DNA of 15,741 bases, from NCBI GenBank assembly GCA_021826765.1, contig JAKAYK010000017.1, forward strand, positions 1 to 15,741. Direction: 5' to 3'. The notes under the pieces are model-generated. The model searched no databases, was not told where the DNA came from, and saw only the letters and a list, made by a program, of their open reading frames with translations. This DNA comes from Thermoplasmata archaeon. Lineage in GTDB: Archaea; Thermoplasmatota; Thermoplasmata; Thermoplasmatales; Thermoplasmataceae. The position numbers were made by a program, and so were the translations under genes. Below, piece by piece: positions 1-7,460 of the stretch (position 1 is its first letter; each line of letters begins with the position of its first letter).

Positions 1-173
1 CATGGAGCATCAACCAGACGGATGAGATATACAAGATTGCACAGGTCCTCAGCCAGGACTATGAAGATGCTGAACTCAGGCTGCTTCTCAAAAACATTGC
101 TGAAAATGAGATAAAGAGGAAGAACAGGCTCAGCAAACTGTACGACGATATAGTCAACATGGATTACTGGTAA
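1..173 (+). CDS. C-terminal end of a helical protein, possibly ferritin/rubrerythrin-like (partial)
   Basis: An open frame enters from the left edge (first full codon at base 3) and ends with TAA at 171-173, leaving 56 residues. It is rich in Glu, Lys, Leu and Asn and lacks Pro and Gly, so it should be almost wholly alpha-helical. The last helix (IAENEIKRKNRLSKLY) resembles the final helix of rubrerythrin/ferritin-like proteins, where an ExxH motif binds iron, but Lys stands where the His would be. If that family is right, this copy may not bind iron through the residue. The start, the other metal ligands and any N-terminal domain lie outside the window, so the family call is tentative. The reading frame itself is convincing because it stays open and is followed by a promoter-like AT-rich gap. 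Confidence 0.5.
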   Translation, partial: WSINQTDEIYKIAQVLSQDYEDAELRLLLKNIAENEIKRKNRLSKLYDDIVNMDYW

Positions 174-268
174 TTTTTGACATCCATTTGCTCAACAAAA
201 TTCGCTCTCAAAGCCGAATATATCATTATTTTTGATAAAATTAATGAACTATAAGATTTTATCCCTGC

Positions 269-1822
269 ATGGAAGGGGATATCCTGAAGGGTTCAACTGG
301 CAGGACCATGAGGATCTTTATTTCTCTCTACCCCGTTTTTAAGCGATTCCTGAAAGATCGGAAAGAGGCCAAACGGAACAGTGACGAGGCTTGGAATTAC
401 CGGAGAGAGAGGAACGGGATGGTGGCAGTGGAGAAATTCATTGAGTTGGGCCCCACTTTCATAAAACTTGGACAGATAATTTCAGCAAGACCTGACATAC
501 TTCCCAAGGAATATGTGAGATCCTTTGAAAAACTTCAGGACAGTGTTCCTCCTGCTGACTTCAGGTTGGTCAGACCCATTATTGAGAAAGAGATTGGAAA
601 GATAGAAGAAGTGTTTGAAAGCTTCAACCCAGAGGCAGTATCAGGGGCCTCTTTGGGACAGGTGTATGTTGCAAGATACAATGGAAAAGATGTAGCGGTT
701 AAGGTAAACAGGCCCGATGCTGAGTACATTGTGAAGAGAGATCTGGTGATTCTTGGAAGAATACTGAGATTTGCCAGAGGCAGGCTGGAGAATTTCCTTT
801 TCATAAGTATCTCGAGCATCCTGAAAGAATTCAGTGTAAGAGTCTTCGAGGAGCTGGATTATCGGAAAGAGATGAGCAATGCAAACAGAATTAGGAAGAA
901 TATTGAGGGAAGAGAGAGAATCATAATCCCGGAAATGCATGAGGAAATTTCCACATCCAGGGTACTTGTAATGGAGTATATTCCAGGCATCAAGATCACT
1001 GACAGAAAAAAGCTCGTAGAGAAAAACATAGACGTTAAAAAACTTGCAATGGATCTTGACACGGCATTCATCAGGATGCTTCTCAGGGACGATATATTTC
1101 ATGCTGATCCTCATCCTGGAAATATCTCAGTGCTGGATGACGGCACAATGATTCTTTACGACTTTGGAATGACGGGGGACCTGAATGATAAAACCAGGTA
1201 TTACCTGCTCTCCCTTTACGACGCAATGACCCGGGGAGATGTGGACCAGATGACAGATGCACTCATAGGAGTAAAGGCACTCTCCCCTGCTGCAAACAGG
1301 GGAATTATAAAGAGAACCATGGAGATAGCCATGGAAGGACTTGCAGGAAAGAGGGCAGAGGACAGTGAAATAAGGCAACTGCTTGAAGTTGCAAATGGGG
1401 TTGTTTTTGAGTTTCCTTTCAGGCTGCCTACATCCCTTGTTCTATACATGAGGATGAGTTCACTTCTTGAAGGCATATGCCTTACACTTGATCCCGACTT
1501 CAAATTTGTGAGGGTGCTCCAGAAACTTTTCAGGGATGAGGGCCTGTTCAAGGAACTCTATGCGAAGCAGATTGGAACATTCCTTGAAGAGGCTGTAAGA
1601 TCTGTGGAAGCAGGTGTTGCAATACTTCCCCTCCTGAGAAGGGAACTTGAGGGCAGGGAAGAAGCCATGCCTGCCGAGAGAAATGGGAGGGTGGAAATGG
1701 CCCTTGCAGGAGGTTTTGTTTTTATCGCTGGAATATATGAACTCGGTTCCCAATTTCTTCCAGGAACCTTAATGATACTGGCTGGAATCGTTCTCATGGC
1801 TGCATCCATGAGAAGAAAATGA
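269..1822 (+). CDS. ABC1/UbiB (AarF/ADCK) family protein kinase-like protein
   Basis: The 517-residue protein belongs to the atypical kinase family that includes UbiB/COQ8, ATPases or kinases linked to isoprenoid-quinone metabolism in bacteria and eukaryotes. The signature KxGQ motif is at about residues 66-69. The Ala/Gly-rich loop SGASLGQV is at 125-132 in place of a kinase P-loop, the VAVK lysine is near 145, the HADPHPGN catalytic-loop equivalent is at 278-285 and the DFG at 298-300. Two hydrophobic segments at about 476-513 should anchor the C-terminus in the membrane, as in bacterial UbiB. The ATG at 269 has an AT-rich box (GATAAAATTA, 234-243) about 30 bases upstream and no ribosome binding site, fitting a leaderless mRNA. 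ATG at 308 is an alternative start. All key motifs are intact. A role in membrane-lipid or quinone metabolism is inferred from the family only. Confidence 0.9.
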   Translation: MEGDILKGSTGRTMRIFISLYPVFKRFLKDRKEAKRNSDEAWNYRRERNGMVAVEKFIELGPTFIKLGQIISARPDILPKEYVRSFEKLQDSVPPADFRLVRPIIEKEIGKIEEVFESFNPEAVSGASLGQVYVARYNGKDVAVKVNRPDAEYIVKRDLVILGRILRFARGRLENFLFISISSILKEFSVRVFEELDYRKEMSNANRIRKNIEGRERIIIPEMHEEISTSRVLVMEYIPGIKITDRKKLVEKNIDVKKLAMDLDTAFIRMLLRDDIFHADPHPGNISVLDDGTMILYDFGMTGDLNDKTRYYLLSLYDAMTRGDVDQMTDALIGVKALSPAANRGIIKRTMEIAMEGLAGKRAEDSEIRQLLEVANGVVFEFPFRLPTSLVLYMRMSSLLEGICLTLDPDFKFVRVLQKLFRDEGLFKELYAKQIGTFLEEAVRSVEAGVAILPLLRRELEGREEAMPAERNGRVEMALAGGFVFIAGIYELGSQFLPGTLMILAGIVLMAASMRRK

Positions 1823-1849
1823 GACGGAATAGGACTCATTCTTGCAAAG

Positions 1850-1857
1850 TATATTTA
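1850..1857 (+). promoter_or_regulatory. TATA box for the four-helix membrane protein
   Basis: TATATTTA lies in the 55-base gap after the UbiB-like gene. Its centre is about 24-25 bases before the ATG at 1878, which is the spacing for a leaderless archaeal transcript. It argues for the ATG at 1878 over a TTG in the same frame at 1842. Confidence 0.5.
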
Positions 1858-1877
1858 CAAAATCTCAATCTAGGGGC

Positions 1878-2327
1878 ATGGTGAACAAATTTCTTGAGTC
1901 TTTGACTGGCGGTTATACGCCCATCAAGATAGTGAGATTCGCGGTAATGGTGTGTGCACTCCTTGATTCTGCAGCCCATCTCTTTGCAACTCCGGCGGCC
2001 TATCCAGTGATCACTTTCTGGCTTGAAATAGAAGTTGCAGCATTCATAATTATAGGAATTGTATTCCTGCTGGGTTTGAGAATGTGGTACCTCCCCTCAG
2101 TACTGTTCACGCTTTTCAATATGCTTATCTACCTGATTTCAGGTGTTGTGGCCATTGCACCCCTTAACCCTGTAGCACTGTCAGGACACGTAGACTTCCT
2201 GAATTATAGCTTCGGAAGGGCATTCTCTATGGCCACCTGGATATTCATAATAATTGTTGGAATTCTGCTCATACACTATGACAGTGGTTCAGCACTCAAC
2301 ACTCTTCTCAAGAATGATGAGAATTGA
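1878..2327 (+). CDS. Small four-helix integral membrane protein, unknown function
   Basis: The protein has 149 residues from the ATG at 1878, with about four hydrophobic segments joined by short loops and a short charged C-terminal tail (KNDEN). I see no Cys-rich motif, catalytic motif or signal peptide and recognise no family. The frame stays open upstream to a TTG at 1842, but a TATA box at 1850-1857 would place the transcript start at the ATG. The gene follows the UbiB-like gene at a short distance on the same strand, so a related membrane role is possible but unproven. Its 3' end overlaps the end of the convergent glycosyltransferase gene by 20 bases. Confidence 0.75.
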   Translation: MVNKFLESLTGGYTPIKIVRFAVMVCALLDSAAHLFATPAAYPVITFWLEIEVAAFIIIGIVFLLGLRMWYLPSVLFTLFNMLIYLISGVVAIAPLNPVALSGHVDFLNYSFGRAFSMATWIFIIIVGILLIHYDSGSALNTLLKNDEN

Positions 2328-3096
2328 CAGGATGGATCGCGAAGGCAATGTACCCCAGGATTGCTGCGGCAATCCTGATGATCCAGTGAAAATTAACATC
2401 CTTTATTGAAAAATAATCTTTTTCAATTTCCTTCCATATGCCTGAGTTCTTTCTCTTGAGCTGGGACCTTCCATAACCGTTCCAGAAGGCCTGTTTCATG
2501 AGCCCTTTAAGGGATTCCCTTGCATTATGCGTCACTCTGCAGTCACTGCAGAAATATGCCCTTGCACCTGATCTTAAGAGCCTGATGTTAAGATCAATAT
2601 CCTCCGCAGTAATGAGGGATGTGTCAAAACCTCCAATTTTTAAAAACATCTCCCTTCTCACTCCCATGTTCATTGATGGCAGGGTGATTTCATGTCCATG
2701 ATAGAAAAGCTTCACTCTTTTCATTGTTGCATAATTTCCTGAGCCGGATGTTTCCGTAAGGCCCCAGACCAGATCATTATTCCCAAGAGAGGAAACCATA
2801 CAGGATGCCCAGTCATTTGAAGGAATTGCATCACCGTCGGTGAAAAGAACATAGTCTGCACTGGACATGGAGACCCCTATATTCCTTCCTTCCCCTCTTG
2901 TGCATTTTCTGATTGTGTATCTTACACCTTTAGGCTCAAATTCCTTCAGAATATCATGGGTATTGTCCGTGCTTCCTGCATCCACAATTATGATTCCGCA
3001 TGGGAAATCCTGCGAAACAATACTGTTCAGGAGATTCCGAATATTTTTGCCCTCGTTCAGGACAGTTATGACAATATCCACTTTCTCTTTATCCAT
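2308..3096 (-). CDS. Family 2 glycosyltransferase with a C-terminal membrane segment
   Basis: This 262-residue protein has a GT-A fold N-terminus typical of GT2 enzymes, which transfer a sugar from a nucleotide- or lipid-linked donor. Visible motifs are the opening strand IVITVLNEGKN (residues 8-18), VDAGSTDNT (38-46), the metal-binding DGD (87-89), GGFDTS (155-160) and the acidic TAEDIDL (163-169) of the catalytic region. W205 with NGYGR follows where processive and dolichol-type enzymes have their acceptor region. One hydrophobic segment at about 238-254 should tether it to the inner face of the membrane. Its ATG directly follows the stop codon of the upstream small Cys/His protein, so the two are probably translated from one mRNA. 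A large surface glycoprotein is encoded about 860 bases away, making protein or lipid glycosylation plausible. Donor and acceptor cannot be read from the sequence. Confidence 0.88.
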   Translation of the reverse strand: MDKEKVDIVITVLNEGKNIRNLLNSIVSQDFPCGIIIVDAGSTDNTHDILKEFEPKGVRYTIRKCTRGEGRNIGVSMSSADYVLFTDGDAIPSNDWASCMVSSLGNNDLVWGLTETSGSGNYATMKRVKLFYHGHEITLPSMNMGVRREMFLKIGGFDTSLITAEDIDLNIRLLRSGARAYFCSDCRVTHNARESLKGLMKQAFWNGYGRSQLKRKNSGIWKEIEKDYFSIKDVNFHWIIRIAAAILGYIAFAIHPVNSHHS

Positions 3097-3291
3097 CTAA
3101 ACCCAGTCAGCCCTCTGAGTCTCCCTTTCTTTCTTTGTTTCCTTCTTGTACTTCTTATAATGTTCCTTGCAGAGATGAACCTTGGTCAGTTTTGTGTCAA
3201 AGGAAAACACCTTTGAGGCAAGGTCCGCAGGAACTGTTTTATGGTTGTCCTCTTTGCAATCCCGTACCTGGCATTTCTTTTCTTCCGGCAT
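3097..3291 (-). CDS. Small Cys/His protein, probable zinc-binding
   Basis: From the ATG at 3291 this is a 64-residue basic protein with CxxxxC near the N-terminus (CQVRDC, residues 7-12) and CxxH near residues 42-45 (LCKEHYKKYKK). Together these make a likely four-ligand zinc site of the C4/C3H type. The C-terminal third is mostly Lys, Glu and Arg and should form a charged helix. The TAG stop at 3097-3099 is immediately followed by the ATG of the glycosyltransferase, indicating an operon and probably coupled translation. Longer starts exist at 3315, 3330 and a GTG at 3360, but they would only add an unremarkable N-terminus. An AT-rich stretch at 3313-3325 lies about 28 bases upstream of the chosen start. 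The family is not recognised, and nucleic-acid binding is only a guess from charge and the putative zinc site. Confidence 0.7.
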   Translation of the reverse strand: MPEEKKCQVRDCKEDNHKTVPADLASKVFSFDTKLTKVHLCKEHYKKYKKETKKERETQRADWV

Positions 3292-3459
3292 GTTCCTGTA
3301 TAAACGAAATCCCATAATAATAATTTCCATACTGCAAGAATTTCGCGAACTGTGCACCACTCATGGCAACCATCAAATTCCTGGAACCCATGATCCGGTT
3401 TAAGCACAATTTTATGTGTAATACTGCAGATATTCCAGAATACAGGAAACACTGTGCAA

Positions 3460-3784
3460 GTGGAGAATGCCCGGAGTAAGCCCCCTTCTGTTACCCTGCA
3501 TTGCAGGCTGGCAGCATTCGACTAATGGCCTTTCAGCCTTCGTCCTACCCGATCCTCCGGGTGGCATCATCGGATCCGTTTGGACTTTCTCCAGCCAGGG
3601 CGGCTGTCCCATCACCACAATGAAAATGTCATCCCTGCGGAATCATCCTGCTTCAAGGGGTGTATCATTTCTTTTGCCGTAGCCTTCCCTCTCGGGAAAT
3701 GTGCTTCTGCTCAATGGCTTCCACCTCAGGAGGGGGGACTTTCCTCACTCCTGGGAGCGTGAGCTGCCCTCGGGCTTTCTCCAC
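3460..3784 (-). ncRNA. rnpB: RNase P RNA, archaeal type
   Basis: Read on the minus strand, this roughly 325-base region shows the RNase P RNA hallmarks. GAGGAAAGTCC (conserved region I, 5' side of P4) is at 3746-3736 and ACAGAAGGGGGCTTAC (conserved region V, 3' side of P4) at 3491-3476, with TAGTCGAATGCTGCC between them. The ends pair as helix P1: GTGGAGAA at 3784-3777 with TTCTCCAC at 3467-3460. The RNA is the catalytic core of the enzyme that trims tRNA 5' leaders. The ends were set from P1 and could be off by a few bases. Several open frames cross the region on both strands but have no gene-like features. A TATA-like box lies about 23 bases upstream of the 5' end. Confidence 0.95.
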
Positions 3785-3802
3785 ATAAGATATTGCGATT
3801 CC

Positions 3803-3811
3803 TATTAATAA
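3803..3811 (-). promoter_or_regulatory. rnpB: TATA-like box of the RNase P RNA gene
   Basis: On the minus strand an AT-only run (ATTATTAATA) is centred about 23 bases before the P1 helix at 3784, the usual spacing from an archaeal TATA box to the first transcribed base. It lies in the 172-base gap shared with the divergent surface-glycoprotein gene. Confidence 0.5.
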
Positions 3812-3956
3812 TCTGCTGATCTATTTTTTGAAATTCCTGAACCCTGACATACCCTGCAGGGAGGGATTTCCCGCACATAACAGATCGATTTCAATTCTTG
3901 CATGTACTACTGCCTATGTACCATAAGTTAGTTATTTTCATTTTGAATGAATTTGC

Positions 3957-5750
3957 ATGGACAAAACAATATTGGCCATGGTTGCCGTATCTCTTGTCAT
4001 TCTTGGAGGTGTACCTCTGGCTATGGCGTCCAGCGGATCATCGTCCAGCATGACAATGCAGACTTTTGGCAACTTTGCTGTTTCCTACAGCAACGGCACA
4101 GGATTCATAGGAAGCGTAAATTACACAGGAGAAGACTACTCGACAGTGCTCAGCGATGGAATATACCTGAATGGAAGTTCGTCTACAACTGCTTCATTCT
4201 CAAACCAGACAAATTTTGACAACAATAATGCAGCAATGTTTGGAATACAGGAACCGTCAGGATTTGGAGTCATAACATATACTAAGTCCACTTCCGGGGC
4301 CAATATCAGCATTCACTCAAAGGCATTCATTTCTCTCGCGAAACAGAATGTTTCATTCACCAACCTGATATCCGAGACCTCTTCAGGACAGGAATTCGGT
4401 ATGCTCTCTAACATGGGACTTAAAGTGAACATATTTACAGTGCAGACTTCAAGCTTCACAGGTGTACTGATCATGGATGGAAATTCCTCTTTTAACATGA
4501 TGACACACACAGTATCCTCTGAAATGAATTCAAGCATCACACCCTATCCGCTCTTTGCCATGTTCATGACATCTGGAGACATCAGTGAGAAAGTAGCCCA
4601 GTATGAGCAGGGAAAGGAGCATTTCAGCTACAATAACACAACAATGCAGGTTTCAGGCTACTATGCAACATTCAACCTGACCTCCAGCGGATTCAGTTCG
4701 CTCTACAACAACAGGACAAACACCGAACTTATCAATTCATTATCAGTTTCAGGCAATGGAACCATAGGAAAAGGCTATGCAGTAAGTGACATGGCAATGA
4801 ACAAACCAATCATAAAAGGATCACTTTTTGTCTATGCAAACCAGAGCTATATACTGGCAGTTCATAACAATCCTGCCATACAATCAGCAGTTGCCATAGA
4901 TAATGCAACAGCCACCATAGTTGTACCCACGGGAAGCAACGTCTCTATGTTCAAGTCCAGAAGCGGTTCCCTTTCAGTCAACGCATCTGAAATGTCATCA
5001 AACTTCACTGTCCAGGAAGATACAGTGATCGGGCTTAATCATGTCGTAAAGGCAGGTGCAGTCAACCTTGTGATATCAGGTGCAAATTTCACTGAACTCA
5101 TAATGGTACAGGGAGGATATGTGAATGTGAGCGGAAACACTATAAAAGTGAACAGCACAGGAATTGCAGTGATACACATGGTTTCACCACCTGGACTTGA
5201 TCATGCACAGTCTGAAGTCAGGAAAGCAATACTTGACGGAAAGGTTTCAGATCAGCTGTATTTCAACGGAACAACTTCACTCAACAACATGACACTGGAA
5301 TTCAACTCTTCAGTCTCACTGAACATATCATCACAGACAGCAGGCCATGCATCCATCAGGGTTGGATCAAATAACGGAAACCACAGGGGAACAGACTTGG
5401 TCATATTCCTTTCAAACCAGTTCCTGAAGGGCTCCACCACAGTGAAATTGACCTTTGACAACCAGTCAGTTGCAATCAGTGCAAACACACAGATTTTCAA
5501 TGTGACCAGCACAACCAGTGCAGCCTATGCCGTGTTCAAAACACAGAATGGCATGCTGGTGGTGTTCCACATACCGCACTTCTCAAACCACACCATAGGC
5601 ATCTCAGCAGTTCAGCCAACGACCACAGGACCTCTGACAAGTGGATTGGGCGGATACACAATTCCGGTCCTCGGAATAGCAGCAATATTGATTGTTGGTG
5701 TGTCATTTGTGATGATTGGGAGAAAAAAGAAAACAACCGGTGAAGCATAA
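3957..5750 (+). CDS. Secreted, membrane-anchored surface glycoprotein rich in N-glycosylation sequons
   Basis: The protein has 597 residues. An N-terminal signal segment (MDKTILAMVAVSLVILGGV) is followed by a Ser-rich stretch. About 530 extracellular residues are rich in Ser, Thr, Asn and Val. A C-terminal membrane helix at about 565-587 is followed by the short cytoplasmic tail RKKKTTGEA. By hand count there are about 28 N-x-S/T sequons, and I found no cysteine. This is the layout of archaeal surface glycoproteins. Cells of the wall-less Thermoplasmatales carry such proteins directly on the membrane. I see no catalytic motif, so the role is probably structural or adhesive. The ATG at 3957 begins the signal peptide. 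An AT-rich box near 3930-3938 lies 23 bases before it, and no ribosome binding site is visible. A hairpin plus T-run terminates the gene. Confidence 0.85.
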   Translation: MDKTILAMVAVSLVILGGVPLAMASSGSSSSMTMQTFGNFAVSYSNGTGFIGSVNYTGEDYSTVLSDGIYLNGSSSTTASFSNQTNFDNNNAAMFGIQEPSGFGVITYTKSTSGANISIHSKAFISLAKQNVSFTNLISETSSGQEFGMLSNMGLKVNIFTVQTSSFTGVLIMDGNSSFNMMTHTVSSEMNSSITPYPLFAMFMTSGDISEKVAQYEQGKEHFSYNNTTMQVSGYYATFNLTSSGFSSLYNNRTNTELINSLSVSGNGTIGKGYAVSDMAMNKPIIKGSLFVYANQSYILAVHNNPAIQSAVAIDNATATIVVPTGSNVSMFKSRSGSLSVNASEMSSNFTVQEDTVIGLNHVVKAGAVNLVISGANFTELIMVQGGYVNVSGNTIKVNSTGIAVIHMVSPPGLDHAQSEVRKAILDGKVSDQLYFNGTTSLNNMTLEFNSSVSLNISSQTAGHASIRVGSNNGNHRGTDLVIFLSNQFLKGSTTVKLTFDNQSVAISANTQIFNVTSTTSAAYAVFKTQNGMLVVFHIPHFSNHTIGISAVQPTTTGPLTSGLGGYTIPVLGIAAILIVGVSFVMIGRKKKTTGEA

Positions 5751-5768
5751 TCTTCACCCTATTTTTTT
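5739..5768. terminator. Bidirectional hairpin terminator in a convergent junction
   Basis: GGTGAAG (5739-5745) and CTTCACC (5752-5758) form a perfect 7-bp stem around a 6-base loop containing the TAA stop of the surface-glycoprotein gene. On the plus strand the stem is followed, three bases later, by seven Ts (5762-5768). On the minus strand it is followed by the T-rich complement of 5717-5737. It could therefore stop transcription from both convergent genes, whose stop codons are only 8 bases apart. Confidence 0.6.
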
Positions 5769-6412
5769 GAAAATTCAACATATCTGGCATATTTTTTTTC
5801 TATTATGAGTTCTGCAGCTTTTACAGGAAGATAGAGAATATCATTTTTGTGAAGATAAAAATCACCTATAGATGTGGCCACCGGAAGATATTCAGCATTG
5901 ACTGACACAAGTTTCATGGGATCGGTGGACTCAGGCATATGTTTCCCTGCTTCTGTTTTTTCATGGTCTGGGTGCACTGTGGATATTTCCTCAACGGGCT
6001 CGATCTCCTCTTTTGGAGCGATATTTTTCACCTGGATCAGTCCATCAATATAGAGTGCCATCCTGTTGTGCATATCCATTATGAAAATTTTTTCCTGTGA
6101 TGTGAGTCGATCCATTATGCTGGAACCGATCTCAAAAAGGGAATCCCTGAGTATCTTCTCATATCTTTTCAGAAGGAAATTCCTGAGGTTTTTCTCAATT
6201 ATGTCCCTCTTGTCCATGACCTTCCTGTACATATCAATCCTCTCAGGTGATATGTTGCTCCTGGCCATTTCATCAAGGGATTCTATGGCCTCCTTTGCCC
6301 TCTCATAAAAATTTGGCTTGATCTTCTGAATCTGGACTGTTGCGGACTCCTGACGAAAATAGTCTCTGATCTCTCTCGCAATCTTGTCAATTTCAGAAGC
6401 TGTCAGGGTCAT
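5759..6412 (-). CDS. GINS complex protein, Gins51 type
   Basis: The 217-residue protein has the Gins51 (Psf1/Sld5-like) domain order. A mostly helical A domain covers about residues 1-135, then comes a Glu/Pro-rich linker at about 136-165. The small beta-rich B domain is at the C-terminus, with the recognisable IGDFYLHKNDILYLP followed by KAAELIIEKKYARYV. GINS binds the MCM helicase and Cdc45/RecJ-like protein at replication forks. Thermoplasmatales are reported to use a homotetramer of this single subunit. The gene lies 36 bases downstream of the TatD-related hydrolase on the same strand, so co-transcription is likely. An AT-rich stretch (6421-6452) in the gap could also give it its own promoter. 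The ATG at 6412 gives a full-length A domain. The end is shared with a terminator hairpin. Confidence 0.8.
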   Translation of the reverse strand: MTLTASEIDKIAREIRDYFRQESATVQIQKIKPNFYERAKEAIESLDEMARSNISPERIDMYRKVMDKRDIIEKNLRNFLLKRYEKILRDSLFEIGSSIMDRLTSQEKIFIMDMHNRMALYIDGLIQVKNIAPKEEIEPVEEISTVHPDHEKTEAGKHMPESTDPMKLVSVNAEYLPVATSIGDFYLHKNDILYLPVKAAELIIEKKYARYVEFSKK

Positions 6413-6448
6413 ATATATCTCATATATTTTATGACTAATTATCCTTTA

Positions 6449-7279
6449 TCATACTCTGAAGGAATTTTCACCAAAGAGTCTTTCCGGAATGTCAAAAAAT
6501 GCTTTCTGAAGTAATCTCTCCCCTTTTTCTCCATATTCCTGCCTGATCCATTCTGCCCTTTTTGGCACCGCATCGGCGGGAAGATATTTTCCCGGGTTTG
6601 CAGGATCATTTATGTGGTCTGTCTCCATCATGAAATATTTTCCTGTGTCCATGGAGTCACGTATGGCTTTCCTGTTTGCAGGTACTGAAAATACAAGATT
6701 CGAATCGAAAAGAAGACTCTGAGGCATTGCATGATGCTTCACCACCATTTCTGGCTTCATTCCAGATTTCACAGCCATAGATTCAATTTCTCCAGCACCA
6801 TTCTTATCAAGATCTTCAGTGTGAAGTATCACGGGAATGCTGCTGTCAGAACATTTCTGGAACGCATATCCCATAACCCTGTTGCAAGCTTCCATTATTT
6901 TATGATCAACCGGGAAATGGGGCCTCCCGATTTCACCCACAGCATTCGCCTTCCCTTCCATGCAGAGCTTGACTGCGAGATCTATTCCTTTTCTTGCCAT
7001 CTCTTCTCCTTCATGGATATCCTTCCATAAAGTGAAAATGTCAAGAGGGTAGGGGCCAATGGTGATGATCACGTCAATTCCAGATCTTTCTTTCACGTCT
7101 CCTGCCATCCTGAGGTGTTTTTCATACAGGTTTGTATAATGGTCTGCAGTGGCATCACCATGAAAAGGCAGGTTGGTCAGGTTGATTGATGTACCTCCGG
7201 ATTTTTTGAAGATCATCACACTGCTCATGTAATCATTGTGGAAGTTGAGGTGAAAATGATTGTCAAAGATTCTCTCCAT
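6449..7279 (-). CDS. TatD-related metal-dependent hydrolase (COG1831 type)
   Basis: This 276-residue protein looks like an amidohydrolase-superfamily TIM barrel related to TatD nucleases. Likely metal ligands are visible in order: HFH at residues 8-10, Glu in AVGEIGRPHF (E116), His in ILHTED (H153), KHHA (181-184) and Asp in METDHIND (D221). In TatD relatives these positions hold one or two divalent metals used to hydrolyse phosphoester or amide bonds, and TatD itself is a DNase. The real substrate of the archaeal branch is unknown to me. CTCC at 7288-7291 is a GGAG ribosome binding site 9 bases before the ATG, so unlike many neighbours this gene seems to have a leadered mRNA. It is followed closely by the GINS gene, suggesting a link to DNA metabolism, by inference only. 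Confidence 0.8.
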   Translation of the reverse strand: MERIFDNHFHLNFHNDYMSSVMIFKKSGGTSINLTNLPFHGDATADHYTNLYEKHLRMAGDVKERSGIDVIITIGPYPLDIFTLWKDIHEGEEMARKGIDLAVKLCMEGKANAVGEIGRPHFPVDHKIMEACNRVMGYAFQKCSDSSIPVILHTEDLDKNGAGEIESMAVKSGMKPEMVVKHHAMPQSLLFDSNLVFSVPANRKAIRDSMDTGKYFMMETDHINDPANPGKYLPADAVPKRAEWIRQEYGEKGERLLQKAFFDIPERLFGENSFRV

Positions 7280-7420
7280 GTCTGATTCTCCGTACAGTGG
7301 TCAATGCACAGAGGATTAATCTATGTTTTCATGCACCGGAATAAGACATATTACTGGAAACTGCCAGTTACGGATTCAAGCCAAAATTATCACAGCCAAT
7401 CGTGCCAAAAAATTAGAAAA

Positions 7421-7430
7421 GATTTATTAG
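7421..7430 (+). promoter_or_regulatory. TATA box for the proteasome alpha gene
   Basis: GATTTATTAG follows a purine-rich BRE-like stretch (TTAGAAAA). It is centred about 35 bases before the psmA start, which would give a leader of roughly 10 bases. It lies in the 181-base gap shared with the divergent hydrolase gene. Confidence 0.5.
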
Positions 7431-7460
7431 ACAGAGAGATTAAGGGTTTACAGTGATAAA

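Noticed and set aside
641..1114. A 157-codon minus-strand frame inside the UbiB-like gene
   Set aside because: The plus-strand frame encodes all kinase-like motifs. The antisense frame is Cys-rich in a random way and overlaps the best-supported gene.
3412..3762. Open frames of 60-88 codons on both strands between the zinc-type gene and the surface glycoprotein
   Set aside because: They lie across the RNase P RNA gene, whose conserved regions and P1 pairing explain the sequence. The frames show no family motif or start signal.
3852..3872. Palindromes CCCTGCAGGG and GGGATTTCCC between rnpB and the surface-glycoprotein gene
   Set aside because: They are short, the second is imperfect at its centre, and neither sits at a promoter-relevant distance from a start. 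Chance is a sufficient explanation.
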